Below, piece by piece: positions 43,548 through 52,697 of a stretch of DNA of 64,000 nt; position 1 is the first letter of the stretch; each line of letters starts with the position of its first letter. Location of the stretch: positions 62,001 to 126,000 of the forward strand of contig CAVQVN010000005.1 of the NCBI GenBank assembly GCA_963717135.1. Reading direction: 5' to 3'. Below the pieces are notes generated by a model. It searched no databases and was not told the DNA's origin. It worked only from the letters and a program-made list of their open reading frames with translations. The translations under genes were made by a program, and so were the position numbers. Source of the stretch: UBA4744 sp963717135 (GTDB lineage: Bacteria; Actinomycetota; Acidimicrobiia; Spongiisociales; UBA4744).

Positions 43548-44506
43548 GATTCCTCTTTCATCAGAGTTAGGAAGACGTCTTCGAGACTGGCAGCGCCGCG
43601 ATGGACCTCCTCCACCCGGCCGCCGGAGCCCACGATCAGGCCCACCAGGGCGGACACGTCGGCACCTCCACTGACATCAATCAGCAGATTGCCGTTGTGG
43701 GCGGACACGCCCTCGACCTCCGGAAGGGTTCGCAGGAAGGACAGAAGAGGTTCGTCGAAACCGCTCCCCCTGACTTCTACCTGCCGGCCACCACGAGCTC
43801 GCAGCTCGGAAGGTTCTCCAACCGCTATCAGCGATCCGGCCCGGATCACCGCCACCCGGCCGCAGAGTCGTTCTGCCTCAGCCATGTTGTGGGTGGTCAA
43901 GAAAACGGTCGTTCCCTCGCGCTCGGCGAGCGAAATCAGATCCTCTCGCACCGCATTGGCGGCTACCACGTCGAGGCCGGCGGTGGGCTCGTCGAGGAAG
44001 ACAAGCGACGGACGGTGCAGGAGAGCGCGGGCCAGACCGAGACGCTGCTTCATGCCGCGACTCCAGGTGCCGACCCGCTCGGTACGTCTGTCCCACAAAC
44101 CGATATCGGTAAGGAGTTCTTCGATGCGATCCGTCCGGGTAGCCAAGGGCATCCGGTAGGCACGGCCGTAGAACTGGAGGTTCTCTTCAGCAGTGAGCTG
44201 TTCGTAAAGTCCGGTGTGCTCCAGCAACGCACCGGTTCGGGCCCGAATCTCATCACCGCTGGTCCGAGTCTGACAACCCAGCACCTCGGCCCGGCCGCCG
44301 GTGGGCTCCAGCAGCCCGAGCAGCATATGAATCGTGGTGGTCTTGCCGGCTCCGTTGGGACCTAGGAAGCCGAAGATGATCCCCGACGGGATTTCCAGGG
44401 ACAGGTCCTCCAAAGCAGTTCGTGTCCCGAACCGCTTGGTGAGTCTTTCAATCCGGATAGCCGGGTGAGTTTGACTCTCAACCGGAGTTGGAATCTCGGT
44501 CAGCAT
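43544..44506 (-). CDS. ABC transporter ATP-binding protein
   Basis: 320 residues from ATG 44506, which has GAGGAGG 6 nt upstream; the ORF extends to 44578 without better support. Walker A GPNGAGKTT, signature WSRGMKQRL (usual SGG replaced by SRG, common in this group), Walker B LVFLDEPTAGLD, H-loop TTHNMAEAERL, and a C-terminal regulatory extension. It drives the permease encoded next. The start faces the SARP regulator gene across an 88-nt divergent promoter region. Confidence 0.9.
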   Translation of the reverse strand: MLTEIPTPVESQTHPAIRIERLTKRFGTRTALEDLSLEIPSGIIFGFLGPNGAGKTTTIHMLLGLLEPTGGRAEVLGCQTRTSGDEIRARTGALLEHTGLYEQLTAEENLQFYGRAYRMPLATRTDRIEELLTDIGLWDRRTERVGTWSRGMKQRLGLARALLHRPSLVFLDEPTAGLDVVAANAVREDLISLAEREGTTVFLTTHNMAEAERLCGRVAVIRAGSLIAVGEPSELRARGGRQVEVRGSGFDEPLLSFLRTLPEVEGVSAHNGNLLIDVSGGADVSALVGLIVGSGGRVEEVHRGAASLEDVFLTLMKEES

Positions 44507-44544
44507 GAATGTCCTCCTCATCATCAGAAGGGTCCCGCGTCTGG

Positions 44545-44588
44545 CTGAACGGCTACTGACCCAACGCTGAACAACCACTCCCTAGAGT
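44545..44588 (+). promoter_or_regulatory. SARP-type direct repeats and leaderless promoter
   Basis: CTGAAC (44545), CTGACC (44556) and CTGAAC (44567) repeat at exactly 11 bp. The -10 TAGAGT (44583-44588) begins 10 nt after the last repeat and ends 6 nt before GTG 44595. SARP activators bind 11-bp-spaced heptamers ending a few bases before the -10, so this fits self-activation of the regulator gene; it also lies upstream of the divergent ABC operon. Confidence 0.6.
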
Positions 44589-44594
44589 TGGTAT

Positions 44595-47500
44595 GTGGAA
44601 ATCCGCGTCCTGGGTCCGCTAGAGGTCGAAGATCACGGCCGCCTCATCTCGCTCGGCGGGCCGGGAGAGCGCAAGGTTCTGGCGCTATTGGCCACGTACG
44701 CCAACCGGGTCATATCCACCGACCGCCTGATCGATGAACTCTGGGGAGACGAACCGCCGCAGACGGCCCGCAACATAGTCCAGCGTTACGTCTCCAATCT
44801 GCGCCGCAGTCTCAAAGCAAACAGTGAGCGGCTCGAGACCCGGCCACCCGGCTACCTGTTGAGGGTCGGCGAAGACGAAATAGACGCCGCTCGATTCGAA
44901 CGGATGCTTTCCGATGCCCGTCAGAGCGGTGATCCGCGTCGGGCCGCCGCCGGGTTAGGGGCGGCACTCGCCCTGTGGCGAGGGCGGCCTCTCGATGACA
45001 TCGAGCCGGGTCCTGCCCTCGGAGCCGAAGCTGCCCGGCTGAATGAACTACACCTCAACGCCATCGAGGCGCGCATCGAGGCGGATCTGGCGCTTGGGGA
45101 GGACGCCGTGTTGGTCGGAGAGCTGGAAGGTCTTGTCCGTCTCCACCCACTCAGAGAGCGTTTCCGGGGGCAACTCATGCTCGCCCTCTACCGTGCCGGC
45201 CGCCAGTCGGATGCTTTGCGGGTCTACCAGGATGCGCGTCGCTGCCTCGGTGAAGAGCTGGGCATCGAGCCAACCGCCGAGTTACATGATCTGGAAGATC
45301 GGATGCTTCGCCACGATCCCGAGTTGCTACTGCCCTCCTCACCGCGTCTGACCGCGCCGGCACCACTGCCGACCGGAAGCGTCACTTTCCTCTTCACGGA
45401 CATTGAAGGATCGACCGCCCGGTGGGAAGAGGATGCGGTGACCATGGAAATAGCCCAGGATACGTCGCGGCGGCTGATCGGCGCGGCCGTCGACCTCCAC
45501 CATGGCGTGGTCTTCAAGGTTGTCGGCGACGGCGTCTACGCCGCCTTCGAGTCGGCCCCCGATGCGCTGGCCGCTGCGGCAGACGCTCAGCTCTCCCTGG
45601 GCGAAGAGGATTGGGGGCCCGATGCAGCCTTGCGGATCCGCATGGCCGTCCACACCGGTACCGCCTTTCCCGGCGAGGGTGACTACCTGGGTCCCCCGCT
45701 CAACCGCTGCGCCCGGCTGCTCGATGCGGGCCACGGTGGTCAAATCCTGGTCTCGGCGACAACCGCCGGTCTCGTGTCCGGGACCTTGCTGCGCGGACGG
45801 GAGCTGCTGGGGTTGGGGAGCTTTCAGCTTGCTGGCTTGCCGGCTGCCGAGGAGATCTACCAGCTGTCCGGTTCTGGCCTGGAAAGGGACTTCCCGATCT
45901 TGCGGGCCCCCACGGCGGCTCGTACCAATCTTCCCAGCAGCAGATCGAGCTTCGTCGGTCGCACTGCAACGCTGAATGAAATACGGGCGACGCTGCGCCA
46001 GGCTCGCCTGGTGACGCTGCTCGGGGCCGGGGGAACCGGCAAAACCCGCCTCGCTCTCGAGGTCGGTAAGCAGATGCTGGATCATTTTCCGGACGGCGTC
46101 TGGCTGGTGGAGCTGGCCTCGATTGGAGACCCGGAGCTGGTGGTGGCCGCAGTTGCGCAAAGCCTGGGTGTAGCGCGACGACCAACCGAGAGCCTGACCG
46201 AGTCGGTACTCGACCACCTGCGGGATCGATCGCTGCTGATGATTCTCGATAACTGCGAACACGTCATTGAGACTGCTGCCGCCTTCACCGATACCGCACT
46301 GCGAAATGCACCGGGCCTCACGATGCTCGCAACCAGCCGAGAGGGACTCGGCGCGGAAGGTGAGCAGCGGTGGCCCATTCCCCCGATGCGGGTGCCTCCA
46401 ATGAATGCCACGCCCGAGGAGCAACTCGACAGCGAAGCTGTTCGTTTGTTCGCAGACCGAGCGAACAAAGCTCGCGCCGACTTCTCCGTCGATAGCTCCA
46501 ACGCGGCAGCGGTCGCGCAGATCTGTCGTGACTTGGACGGCATACCTCTGGCGATCGAATTGGGAGCCGCCCGGTTGAAGACCCTCTCGCTGGCTGATCT
46601 GGCCGCCCGGCTCGAAGATCGCTTCACTTTGCTCACCGGCGGCGCCCGAACTTCCCTCCCCCGGCATCAGACCCTACGGGCTGTGGTGGATTGGAGTTAT
46701 GAGTTGCTCGATTCTGATGAGCGTTCACTGTTCAGTGCGCTGTCGGTCTTCGCGGGCGGATTCACCCTCGAGGCCGCTGAAGCAGTTGCGGAACCAGATC
46801 TCGAAGTTCTCGACTTGCTCGATCACCTGGTGGACAAGTCGCTGGTGATCGCAGATATCGAGGATGGCGGCGAGGCCCGATACCGCATGCTCGAAACGTT
46901 GCGCCGATACGCGGAAAAAGCCCTCATCGACCGATACGAAGCCGACATGGTGGCTGCCCGCCATGTTTCCTACTTCCTGGGATTGGCGGAGGAGGCCCGG
47001 CTCAAACTGCGCGGCCCCGACCCTGGTTGGTACAGTCGCCTCGATCAAGAGCACGACAACCTCCGCAAGGCATTGGGTTGGGCTCTGGGATCTGATGACC
47101 AGCAGGAAGCCGCGGCCGGGTTGGCCGTAGGGCTTCGTGAGTTCTGGCAGGTGCGGGGGCATTGGCGGGAAGCCCAACGGTGGCTGGATCTGTCCCTTGA
47201 GAAGGCCGAGCACCTCCCTACGATTGTACGGGGACGGCTCGACCACGCCGCCGGGGTGATCTCGGCGATGCGCCGCGATTACCGGCGGGCCTTCCCGCAC
47301 CTTGAGGCGGCTCTCGTAGCTTTTCGCAACACCGGCGACCCCAACGACACCGCCAACGCCTTGTTCGACCTTGCCCAGGCCGTCGCCCGCCACGGCGATT
47401 ACGAGAAGGCAAAGGAACATCTGTCAGAGGGTCGACGACTTTACCAAGCCAATGGCAATGAGACCGGGGTGGCCGAGGCTGATTGCGTGCTGGCTCAAGT

Positions 47501-48107
47501 CGCTGTGTTCCGAGACGATCTCCAGACTGCGGCACTCCACGGACATGAGGCCCAGGAACGGTTCGAGCGGGCCGGCGATCAGTATGGAGAAGCCTGGGTG
47601 CTTTCGGTGCTCGGCGAACGAGCTTACGCCGACGATGATCTCGACGAAGCGGAGAAGCTGTTTCGTAAAGCCGCAACCCTGGCTGAGGAGATTGGCATTC
47701 CTCAGTTTGTTGCCAACGGGTTACAAGGGCTGGGCGACGTGGAGGCAGCCCGCGGTCGTTACCGCAACGCGGAGCGACTCCTGGCGGAGAGCCTGCGCAT
47801 AAACCGGGAGATCGGCGACACCTTGTTCGTGGCCGGAGTGCTGGCCAGTCTTGCCGAGCTGGCCGCCCGCCGCGGCGACCATGTCCGGGCTGCCCGGCTA
47901 TGGGGTCACGATCAACGGTTGAGAGAGGAGCTTGGAAGGTTGCCTGCCCGCCGTCGCGGTGGCCGCTACGACGACGCCGCCGTTGAGCTTCGCGCCATCG
48001 CCAGAGAGGCACTTGGGGAGGAACAATTTGCTCAGTCGTTGAGCGAGGGCGCCGACTCAGATCTTGAAGTGGTGGTGGTGCCGGCAACTGACCATCTGGA
48101 TGACTAG
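44595..48107 (+). CDS. SARP/BTAD regulator fused to a class III nucleotide cyclase, NB-ARC ATPase and TPR repeats
   Basis: 1170 residues from GTG 44595. Order: winged-helix (1-90, MEIRVLGPLEVEDHGRLISL), bacterial transcriptional activator domain (~95-240), class III cyclase (~258-420), NB-ARC-type ATPase (~455-720; GAGGTGKTRLALEV and LLMILDNCEHVIE), and TPR-like helices to the end. The cyclase keeps the first metal Asp (FLFTDIEGSTARWE), Lys-GDG (FKVVGDGVYAAFE) and N-x-x-x-R (LNRCARLLD), so it may be catalytically competent. Large multi-domain SARPs regulate secondary metabolism or envelope functions. Its promoter shows SARP-like repeats shared with the ABC/serine-hydrolase operon. Confidence 0.9.
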   Translation: MEIRVLGPLEVEDHGRLISLGGPGERKVLALLATYANRVISTDRLIDELWGDEPPQTARNIVQRYVSNLRRSLKANSERLETRPPGYLLRVGEDEIDAARFERMLSDARQSGDPRRAAAGLGAALALWRGRPLDDIEPGPALGAEAARLNELHLNAIEARIEADLALGEDAVLVGELEGLVRLHPLRERFRGQLMLALYRAGRQSDALRVYQDARRCLGEELGIEPTAELHDLEDRMLRHDPELLLPSSPRLTAPAPLPTGSVTFLFTDIEGSTARWEEDAVTMEIAQDTSRRLIGAAVDLHHGVVFKVVGDGVYAAFESAPDALAAAADAQLSLGEEDWGPDAALRIRMAVHTGTAFPGEGDYLGPPLNRCARLLDAGHGGQILVSATTAGLVSGTLLRGRELLGLGSFQLAGLPAAEEIYQLSGSGLERDFPILRAPTAARTNLPSSRSSFVGRTATLNEIRATLRQARLVTLLGAGGTGKTRLALEVGKQMLDHFPDGVWLVELASIGDPELVVAAVAQSLGVARRPTESLTESVLDHLRDRSLLMILDNCEHVIETAAAFTDTALRNAPGLTMLATSREGLGAEGEQRWPIPPMRVPPMNATPEEQLDSEAVRLFADRANKARADFSVDSSNAAAVAQICRDLDGIPLAIELGAARLKTLSLADLAARLEDRFTLLTGGARTSLPRHQTLRAVVDWSYELLDSDERSLFSALSVFAGGFTLEAAEAVAEPDLEVLDLLDHLVDKSLVIADIEDGGEARYRMLETLRRYAEKALIDRYEADMVAARHVSYFLGLAEEARLKLRGPDPGWYSRLDQEHDNLRKALGWALGSDDQQEAAAGLAVGLREFWQVRGHWREAQRWLDLSLEKAEHLPTIVRGRLDHAAGVISAMRRDYRRAFPHLEAALVAFRNTGDPNDTANALFDLAQAVARHGDYEKAKEHLSEGRRLYQANGNETGVAEADCVLAQVAVFRDDLQTAALHGHEAQERFERAGDQYGEAWVLSVLGERAYADDDLDEAEKLFRKAATLAEEIGIPQFVANGLQGLGDVEAARGRYRNAERLLAESLRINREIGDTLFVAGVLASLAELAARRGDHVRAARLWGHDQRLREELGRLPARRRGGRYDDAAVELRAIAREALGEEQFAQSLSEGADSDLEVVVVPATDHLDD

Positions 48108-48114
48108 TGCAGCC

Positions 48115-48642
48115 TTATTCCTCCTCGATTTCTACTCCGGTGGCGTTGATGACCATCGCCAATGTGGTGTAGGTGCCCACGGTCACGATCAGATCGAGAA
48201 TCTGGTCCGTTGTGAACAGGCGGGTTAGCGCCGACCAGGTCGAGTCGGTGACGCTGAGGTGACCGTGGAGTTCGTCGACCGCAGTGAGAAGAACCGACTC
48301 GGCTTCCTGCCAACGGTCGGACGGCTGCAGCCGGATGGCCTCTATCTCCTCGGGCGTTAGACCGGCATCCGCCGCCCGCCGGACATGGTGGTACCACTCG
48401 TAGGTAACCCCCATCCGGTGGGCCAAGCGGAGGATCGCCAGTTCCCGGAACCGCGGCGAGAGGGAACTCCCGGCGGCAACATGCTGCCTCAAGGGAGCCC
48501 AGGCCGCCAGAAGCTCCGGGTGGTGGGCCATGACCCGATGGACGTTGAGCACCTCGCCCAACAAATCCCGGACGGAATCGGCCTGAGGGGCCCACTCGGC
48601 TTCCGGCATCGGATCCAACCGGGATGATCGGTCAAAGGACAT
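48115..48642 (-). CDS. Carboxymuconolactone decarboxylase/AhpD-fold protein
   Basis: 175 residues from ATG 48642. All-helical AhpD-like pattern: SPRFRELAILRLAHRMGVTYEWYHHVRRAADAGLTPEEIEAI. The CxxC of peroxidase-type AhpD is absent; instead the Y-E-W-x-x-H pattern of the decarboxylase-like branch is present. The second half (WQEAESVLLTAVDELHGHLSVTDSTW) fits the same family. Reaction unknown. It converges with the SARP gene, leaving 7 nt. Confidence 0.82.
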   Translation of the reverse strand: MSFDRSSRLDPMPEAEWAPQADSVRDLLGEVLNVHRVMAHHPELLAAWAPLRQHVAAGSSLSPRFRELAILRLAHRMGVTYEWYHHVRRAADAGLTPEEIEAIRLQPSDRWQEAESVLLTAVDELHGHLSVTDSTWSALTRLFTTDQILDLIVTVGTYTTLAMVINATGVEIEEE

Positions 48643-48648
48643 GAGTCG

Positions 48649-48654
48649 ACACTA
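48649..48654 (-). promoter_or_regulatory. -10 box (TAGTGT) of a leaderless mRNA
   Basis: Minus strand TAGTGT, six bases (CGACTC), then ATG 48642 of the AhpD-fold gene. No Shine-Dalgarno seen. Confidence 0.45.
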
Positions 48655-48728
48655 GCCAAGCCCCGGATCTTCCCGAACTTGCGTCAATCACCGATACATA
48701 GAGCACCAGATCGACGCCGGAACGGGAA

Positions 48729-51572
48729 TCAGCTTTCGGTGAGTTCGCCCAACAACTCCATGGCCCGGTCGATCAGCTGGCGGGCCTCCGAAATCTTCTG
48801 CTGGTAGAGACCCAGGTCGCCGCTCTGGAGAGCGGCATCGGCATCGGTGAAGGCCTGATCGGCTCGCTGGAGCAACTCTTCGATGTCGCCGCTGATATCG
48901 ACCGGACCGCCCGGTTCGGTGGGGGCGACCTCCCCGCCGAAGACTTCGGCCAGGCCCTGGGCGAGGGTTTCCTGCATCGTGATCCGGTCGTTGTAGACCA
49001 CCACCACCCGCTTGAATTCGGGAAGTGGGTCTTGCTGGCCCTGCAAGTAGATGGGCTGGAAGTACACCACCGACTCATCAATGGGCACGACCAGCAAGTT
49101 CCCCTGGATCACATTGGAGCCCTGCTGGTTCCACAGGGTGAACTGCTGGGAAATGTCCGGGTTCTGGTTTATGCGGGCTCCCACCTGAGCCGGTCCGTCG
49201 ACGAAGGCCGTCCGGGGCAGGCGGTAGTCGATGATCTGCCCGTAGTCCTCCGGTCCGCTCTTGGCGACCATGAACGCTGCCATGTTGGGTCGGTCGACCG
49301 GATTGAACGGCTGGAGGATCAGGTACGAGAGGGCTTCCTCTTCGGGAAGGGTCATCAGCAAGTAGTAGGGAGTAATCGGCTTGAAGTCCTGAATGAGCGC
49401 AGTTCCCCTCAACACCTCTTCTCGCCGGGCGTTGGACGGATCGCGGGGAATCTCCCAGGCGTCCTCTTCCTGGTAGAAGGTGGCCGGCTCGGTCATGTGA
49501 TAGAGCTTGTACATGTCGGATTGAACCCGATACATGTCCTCGGGGAAGCGCAGATGTTCGATCAGCTGCGACGACATAGTGGAGCCGTCCACGAACAGGT
49601 CGGGAAAGATCTGGCGGTAGGCCGTAATAAGTGGGTCGGTCGGATCGACAACGTAAAACGTCATCGTCCCGTCGTAGGCGTCCACGGTGGCTTTGACCGA
49701 GTTGCGGATGTAATTGAACGAGTTGGGCAGAGTTCCCTCACCGTTGGCCAGCCGCAGGAAGTCGGCGGGTGCTGCGTAGGGGTAGCGGTCGGAGATGGTG
49801 TACATGTCGACGATCCATACCAGACGCCCACCGATGACGACCATATACGGATCGTTGTCCGCGTAGAGGAACGGAGCCGCGGTCCGGAGCCGATCGGTCA
49901 CGTTGCGTTTCATCAGGATCCGGGCCTCCGACGTCAGCTGGTTGGAGATCAGCGTGTTGAGGTCGCTATAACGCAGGGCGAAGGCCGCCCGGCGGAAGAT
50001 ATTGCCCATCTCCACACCGCCGGCACCGTCATAGGTGTTGTACGACACCGACTGACCCTCGGCGGTGAGCGGGAAGTCGACCTCTTGCTGCTGGCTTCCG
50101 ACGATCACGAAGCGATTCGGGTCGTAACCCTCGCCGAAGTAGACCCGTGCTTGCTCATCGATCGCCAGGCTCGGATCTTGAGCCTGAGGGGGGACATCCT
50201 GGACCAGGAAGGCCGGTTGGCCCTGCGCCGGATCGACCGTGTTGGCGGGGCTGAGCACCGCCCCGAACCCATGGGTATAGACCAGGTGTTCGTTGACCCA
50301 ACCATCGATCACGTCGGCATCCTCGGCTAGTTCGCGGGTAGCGACCATCACCTGGGTGAGTTGGCCGTCGATCGTGTAACGATCGACGTCGACGTTGTCG
50401 AGGTTGTAATACGTGCGGATCTCCTGGAGACGGCTGTACGTTTCGGTCAGCACCGCCGGATCCCAAAGACGGATGTTGTCGATAGTCGGCTGATTAGCCT
50501 CGATCCCTTCGAAGTCGAGATCCGAAGACGCCGCAAACTGGCGGACCTCAACCTTGTCCAAGCCGTACGACTTGCGGGTGAATTCGATGGCGTAGTTGAT
50601 GTACTCCGATTCCTTGTTGAGTTCATCGGGAACGACGCTGAAGCGCTGCACGGCAGCCGGGATGATGCCGGCCACGACGATCGAGATCACCAGCCAACCG
50701 CCGACTGCGACAATCGGCAATGTCCACCCGCGCCGGCGAATGTTCCACAGCAGCAGTGCTGCCGCAAACAGAGATATCAGGGCCAGCAAGGTGAGGGCCG
50801 GCAACTGGGCTCTGACGTCCGTGTAGCTGGCGCCAAACACCACACCCCGGTCGGAGTAGAGAAGATCGAAGGAATCGAGGCGGTAGTCGGCTGCTTTGAG
50901 GATGGCCAATACCGCCACCAAGACGGACAGGTGGGCCTTCACACCGGGACTGACCTGCGGAGCCCGGCCCTGACGGAGTCGAATACCACCGTTGAGGTAG
51001 TGCAGGGCTGCCACCAGGATCGTGGTCAGCACCATCAGCTGGAATCCCCACGAATACAAGTCGCGCAACAGCGGCAATTGAAAGACGTAGAACGAAAGGT
51101 CACGGTTGAAGATGGGGTCGGTCGTCCCGAACGACGCGCGATTGAAGTACAGGAGGATGTCTTCCCACCAGGCCGCCGCGCCGAGGCCCACCAGAAGCCC
51201 GAACAATGCAGCCAGTATCAGTCTCACGCGCCTGATCCGGGGCTCCACCCATTCCTGGAATCGTTCGACCATTTCCTCTTCGGGGCTGGCCTCAACCAAC
51301 TGGAATCGGGGGGAGATCCGGTCGATGACGATCAGGTTCACCCACAGCAGTAGGAAAGCAAAGAGGGCCATCGCTGCCACCGGCGCCACCCTGGATACCA
51401 GCAGAGTCGACCACACCGAACTCAGGCCAACGGATTTGAACCAGAGGAAATCGGTCCAGAAAGTTGCCAAACCCCGCAAGGTGAGCAGCAGCACTGCCAG
51501 AACGGCGATGACGATGGTCAGTCCTCGTCTGCTGGTCCGGGGACGGAACGCGGTCGGTTCTCGACTGATCAT
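48729..51572 (-). CDS. UPF0182 family membrane protein
   Basis: 947 residues. Seven N-terminal membrane helices (first LTIVIAVLAVLLLTLRGLATF, then FLWFKSVGLSSVWSTLL, which is family-typical). A large external domain follows with SEYINYAIEFTRKSYGLD, VRLWDP-like DNIRLWDPAVLTETYSRLQEIRTYY, YTHGFGAVLSPAN and QQGSNVIQGNLLVVPIDESVVYFQPIYL. This is a full-length member of an actinobacteria/cyanobacteria family of unknown function. The C-terminus has an acidic helix as in mycobacterial homologues. Start ATG 51572 follows TAGAAT by 6 nt. Confidence 0.95.
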   Translation of the reverse strand: MISREPTAFRPRTSRRGLTIVIAVLAVLLLTLRGLATFWTDFLWFKSVGLSSVWSTLLVSRVAPVAAMALFAFLLLWVNLIVIDRISPRFQLVEASPEEEMVERFQEWVEPRIRRVRLILAALFGLLVGLGAAAWWEDILLYFNRASFGTTDPIFNRDLSFYVFQLPLLRDLYSWGFQLMVLTTILVAALHYLNGGIRLRQGRAPQVSPGVKAHLSVLVAVLAILKAADYRLDSFDLLYSDRGVVFGASYTDVRAQLPALTLLALISLFAAALLLWNIRRRGWTLPIVAVGGWLVISIVVAGIIPAAVQRFSVVPDELNKESEYINYAIEFTRKSYGLDKVEVRQFAASSDLDFEGIEANQPTIDNIRLWDPAVLTETYSRLQEIRTYYNLDNVDVDRYTIDGQLTQVMVATRELAEDADVIDGWVNEHLVYTHGFGAVLSPANTVDPAQGQPAFLVQDVPPQAQDPSLAIDEQARVYFGEGYDPNRFVIVGSQQQEVDFPLTAEGQSVSYNTYDGAGGVEMGNIFRRAAFALRYSDLNTLISNQLTSEARILMKRNVTDRLRTAAPFLYADNDPYMVVIGGRLVWIVDMYTISDRYPYAAPADFLRLANGEGTLPNSFNYIRNSVKATVDAYDGTMTFYVVDPTDPLITAYRQIFPDLFVDGSTMSSQLIEHLRFPEDMYRVQSDMYKLYHMTEPATFYQEEDAWEIPRDPSNARREEVLRGTALIQDFKPITPYYLLMTLPEEEALSYLILQPFNPVDRPNMAAFMVAKSGPEDYGQIIDYRLPRTAFVDGPAQVGARINQNPDISQQFTLWNQQGSNVIQGNLLVVPIDESVVYFQPIYLQGQQDPLPEFKRVVVVYNDRITMQETLAQGLAEVFGGEVAPTEPGGPVDISGDIEELLQRADQAFTDADAALQSGDLGLYQQKISEARQLIDRAMELLGELTES

Positions 51573-51578
51573 CTGGTC

Positions 51579-51584
51579 ATTCTA
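51579..51584 (-). promoter_or_regulatory. -10 box (TAGAAT) of the UPF0182 gene
   Basis: Minus strand TAGAAT, six bases (GACCAG), ATG 51572. Close to consensus and placed for a leaderless transcript. Confidence 0.55.
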
Positions 51585-51674
51585 TGGGGTAGGTACCGAT
51601 TAACCGATTCCTCGGGGCCACGAATGGGGTCCGGCCCCCGGCTCTCCACTCGAGTTCCTCGCTTCAACCGGTCG

Positions 51675-52580
51675 TCACAAGACGCCTTCACGGGCCAGCA
51701 CCTTCTGCAAGTCGGCGGCCTGCTCGGTTGTCAGGGGCAACAGCGGTCGCCGCGGAATTCCCCCCCGCAACCCGGCCAGGTCCATCGCGGCTTTGACCCC
51801 GGAAACGCCGTACGAGCCGGAAATGGCGTCGTTGAGGCGGCAACAGAGCTCATGGTGAGACCGCCCCTCGATCTCGTTGCGTTCGGCTCCGTACCGGTAG
51901 AGATCCTGGACCAGTGCCGGGAAGGCGTCTGCCAACGCCACCGTGCCGCCGATCGACCCGGCCAGCATGGCCGGGAAAAGGAGGTTGGCCGAACCGGGGA
52001 GCACATGGAACTGTTCGCTCTCCAACGGATAGAACGCTTCGATTCCGGAAACGGCGCTGTGTTTCATGCCCACGATATTCGGGTGTTCGGTCAGCCGGGT
52101 AACCAACTCCACGGACAACGAGATGCCGGAGAATCCCGGAGCGTTATACAAAAGAAGCGGAATCGGTGACCGATCGGCCGCCCTTGCGAAATACTCGAAG
52201 AGCACGTCGTCCGTCATCGCTTGCCGGAAGTAGGACGGCGATAGCAGCAACCCGAATTCGGCCCCCAGCCCGGCGGCCATATTGAAGTATCGCTCGGTAT
52301 CCCGCTGCGCCTGGTAGGCGGCGCCCGCCATGATGACCTGGTGAGGGGCCTTAGCCGCGGCGACGGTGGCCAGCACGCGCGGCTTCTCCTCCTCGGTCAC
52401 AGATCGGGTCTCACCGTTCGATCCAAGTACGAGCAGACCGAGGATCCCGGCCCTGGCGTAGAAATCGATATTGAACTCCAGAGCGTCAAGGTCCAGTTCC
52501 TCGTCGTCCTGAAACGGTGTCGAAACCGGAGCAAACACGCCGCCGAGACGGTCGCGCAGCCGAACCGTTGATGAACTCAC
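51675..52580 (-). CDS. Dihydrodipicolinate synthase/N-acetylneuraminate lyase family aldolase
   Basis: 301 residues from GTG 52580 (GGAGGAAGG upstream). TIM-barrel class I aldolase: GVFAPVSTPFQDDEELDLDAL, GLLVLGSNGETRSVTEEEK (substrate loop), IPLLLYNAPGFSGISLS (catalytic Tyr), IVGMKHSAVSG (Schiff-base Lys). The loop has SNGE rather than the GTTGE of true DapA, and VLPGSANLLFPAMLAGSIGG differs too, so a 4-hydroxy-2-oxoglutarate aldolase or similar 2-oxoacid lyase is more likely than lysine biosynthesis. No lysine genes are adjacent. Confidence 0.85.
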   Translation of the reverse strand: MSSSTVRLRDRLGGVFAPVSTPFQDDEELDLDALEFNIDFYARAGILGLLVLGSNGETRSVTEEEKPRVLATVAAAKAPHQVIMAGAAYQAQRDTERYFNMAAGLGAEFGLLLSPSYFRQAMTDDVLFEYFARAADRSPIPLLLYNAPGFSGISLSVELVTRLTEHPNIVGMKHSAVSGIEAFYPLESEQFHVLPGSANLLFPAMLAGSIGGTVALADAFPALVQDLYRYGAERNEIEGRSHHELCCRLNDAISGSYGVSGVKAAMDLAGLRGGIPRRPLLPLTTEQAADLQKVLAREGVL

Positions 52581-52697
52581 TGCTTTGCCTTCCTCCTTCG
52601 GCTATCCCGACCGCTGCCACTTCAGAACAGATCACTGCCTCCTGGTGGCGATCTGCCCCGGCAACACAAACAATCCTCAGTTGATTCACCCGCCGGA

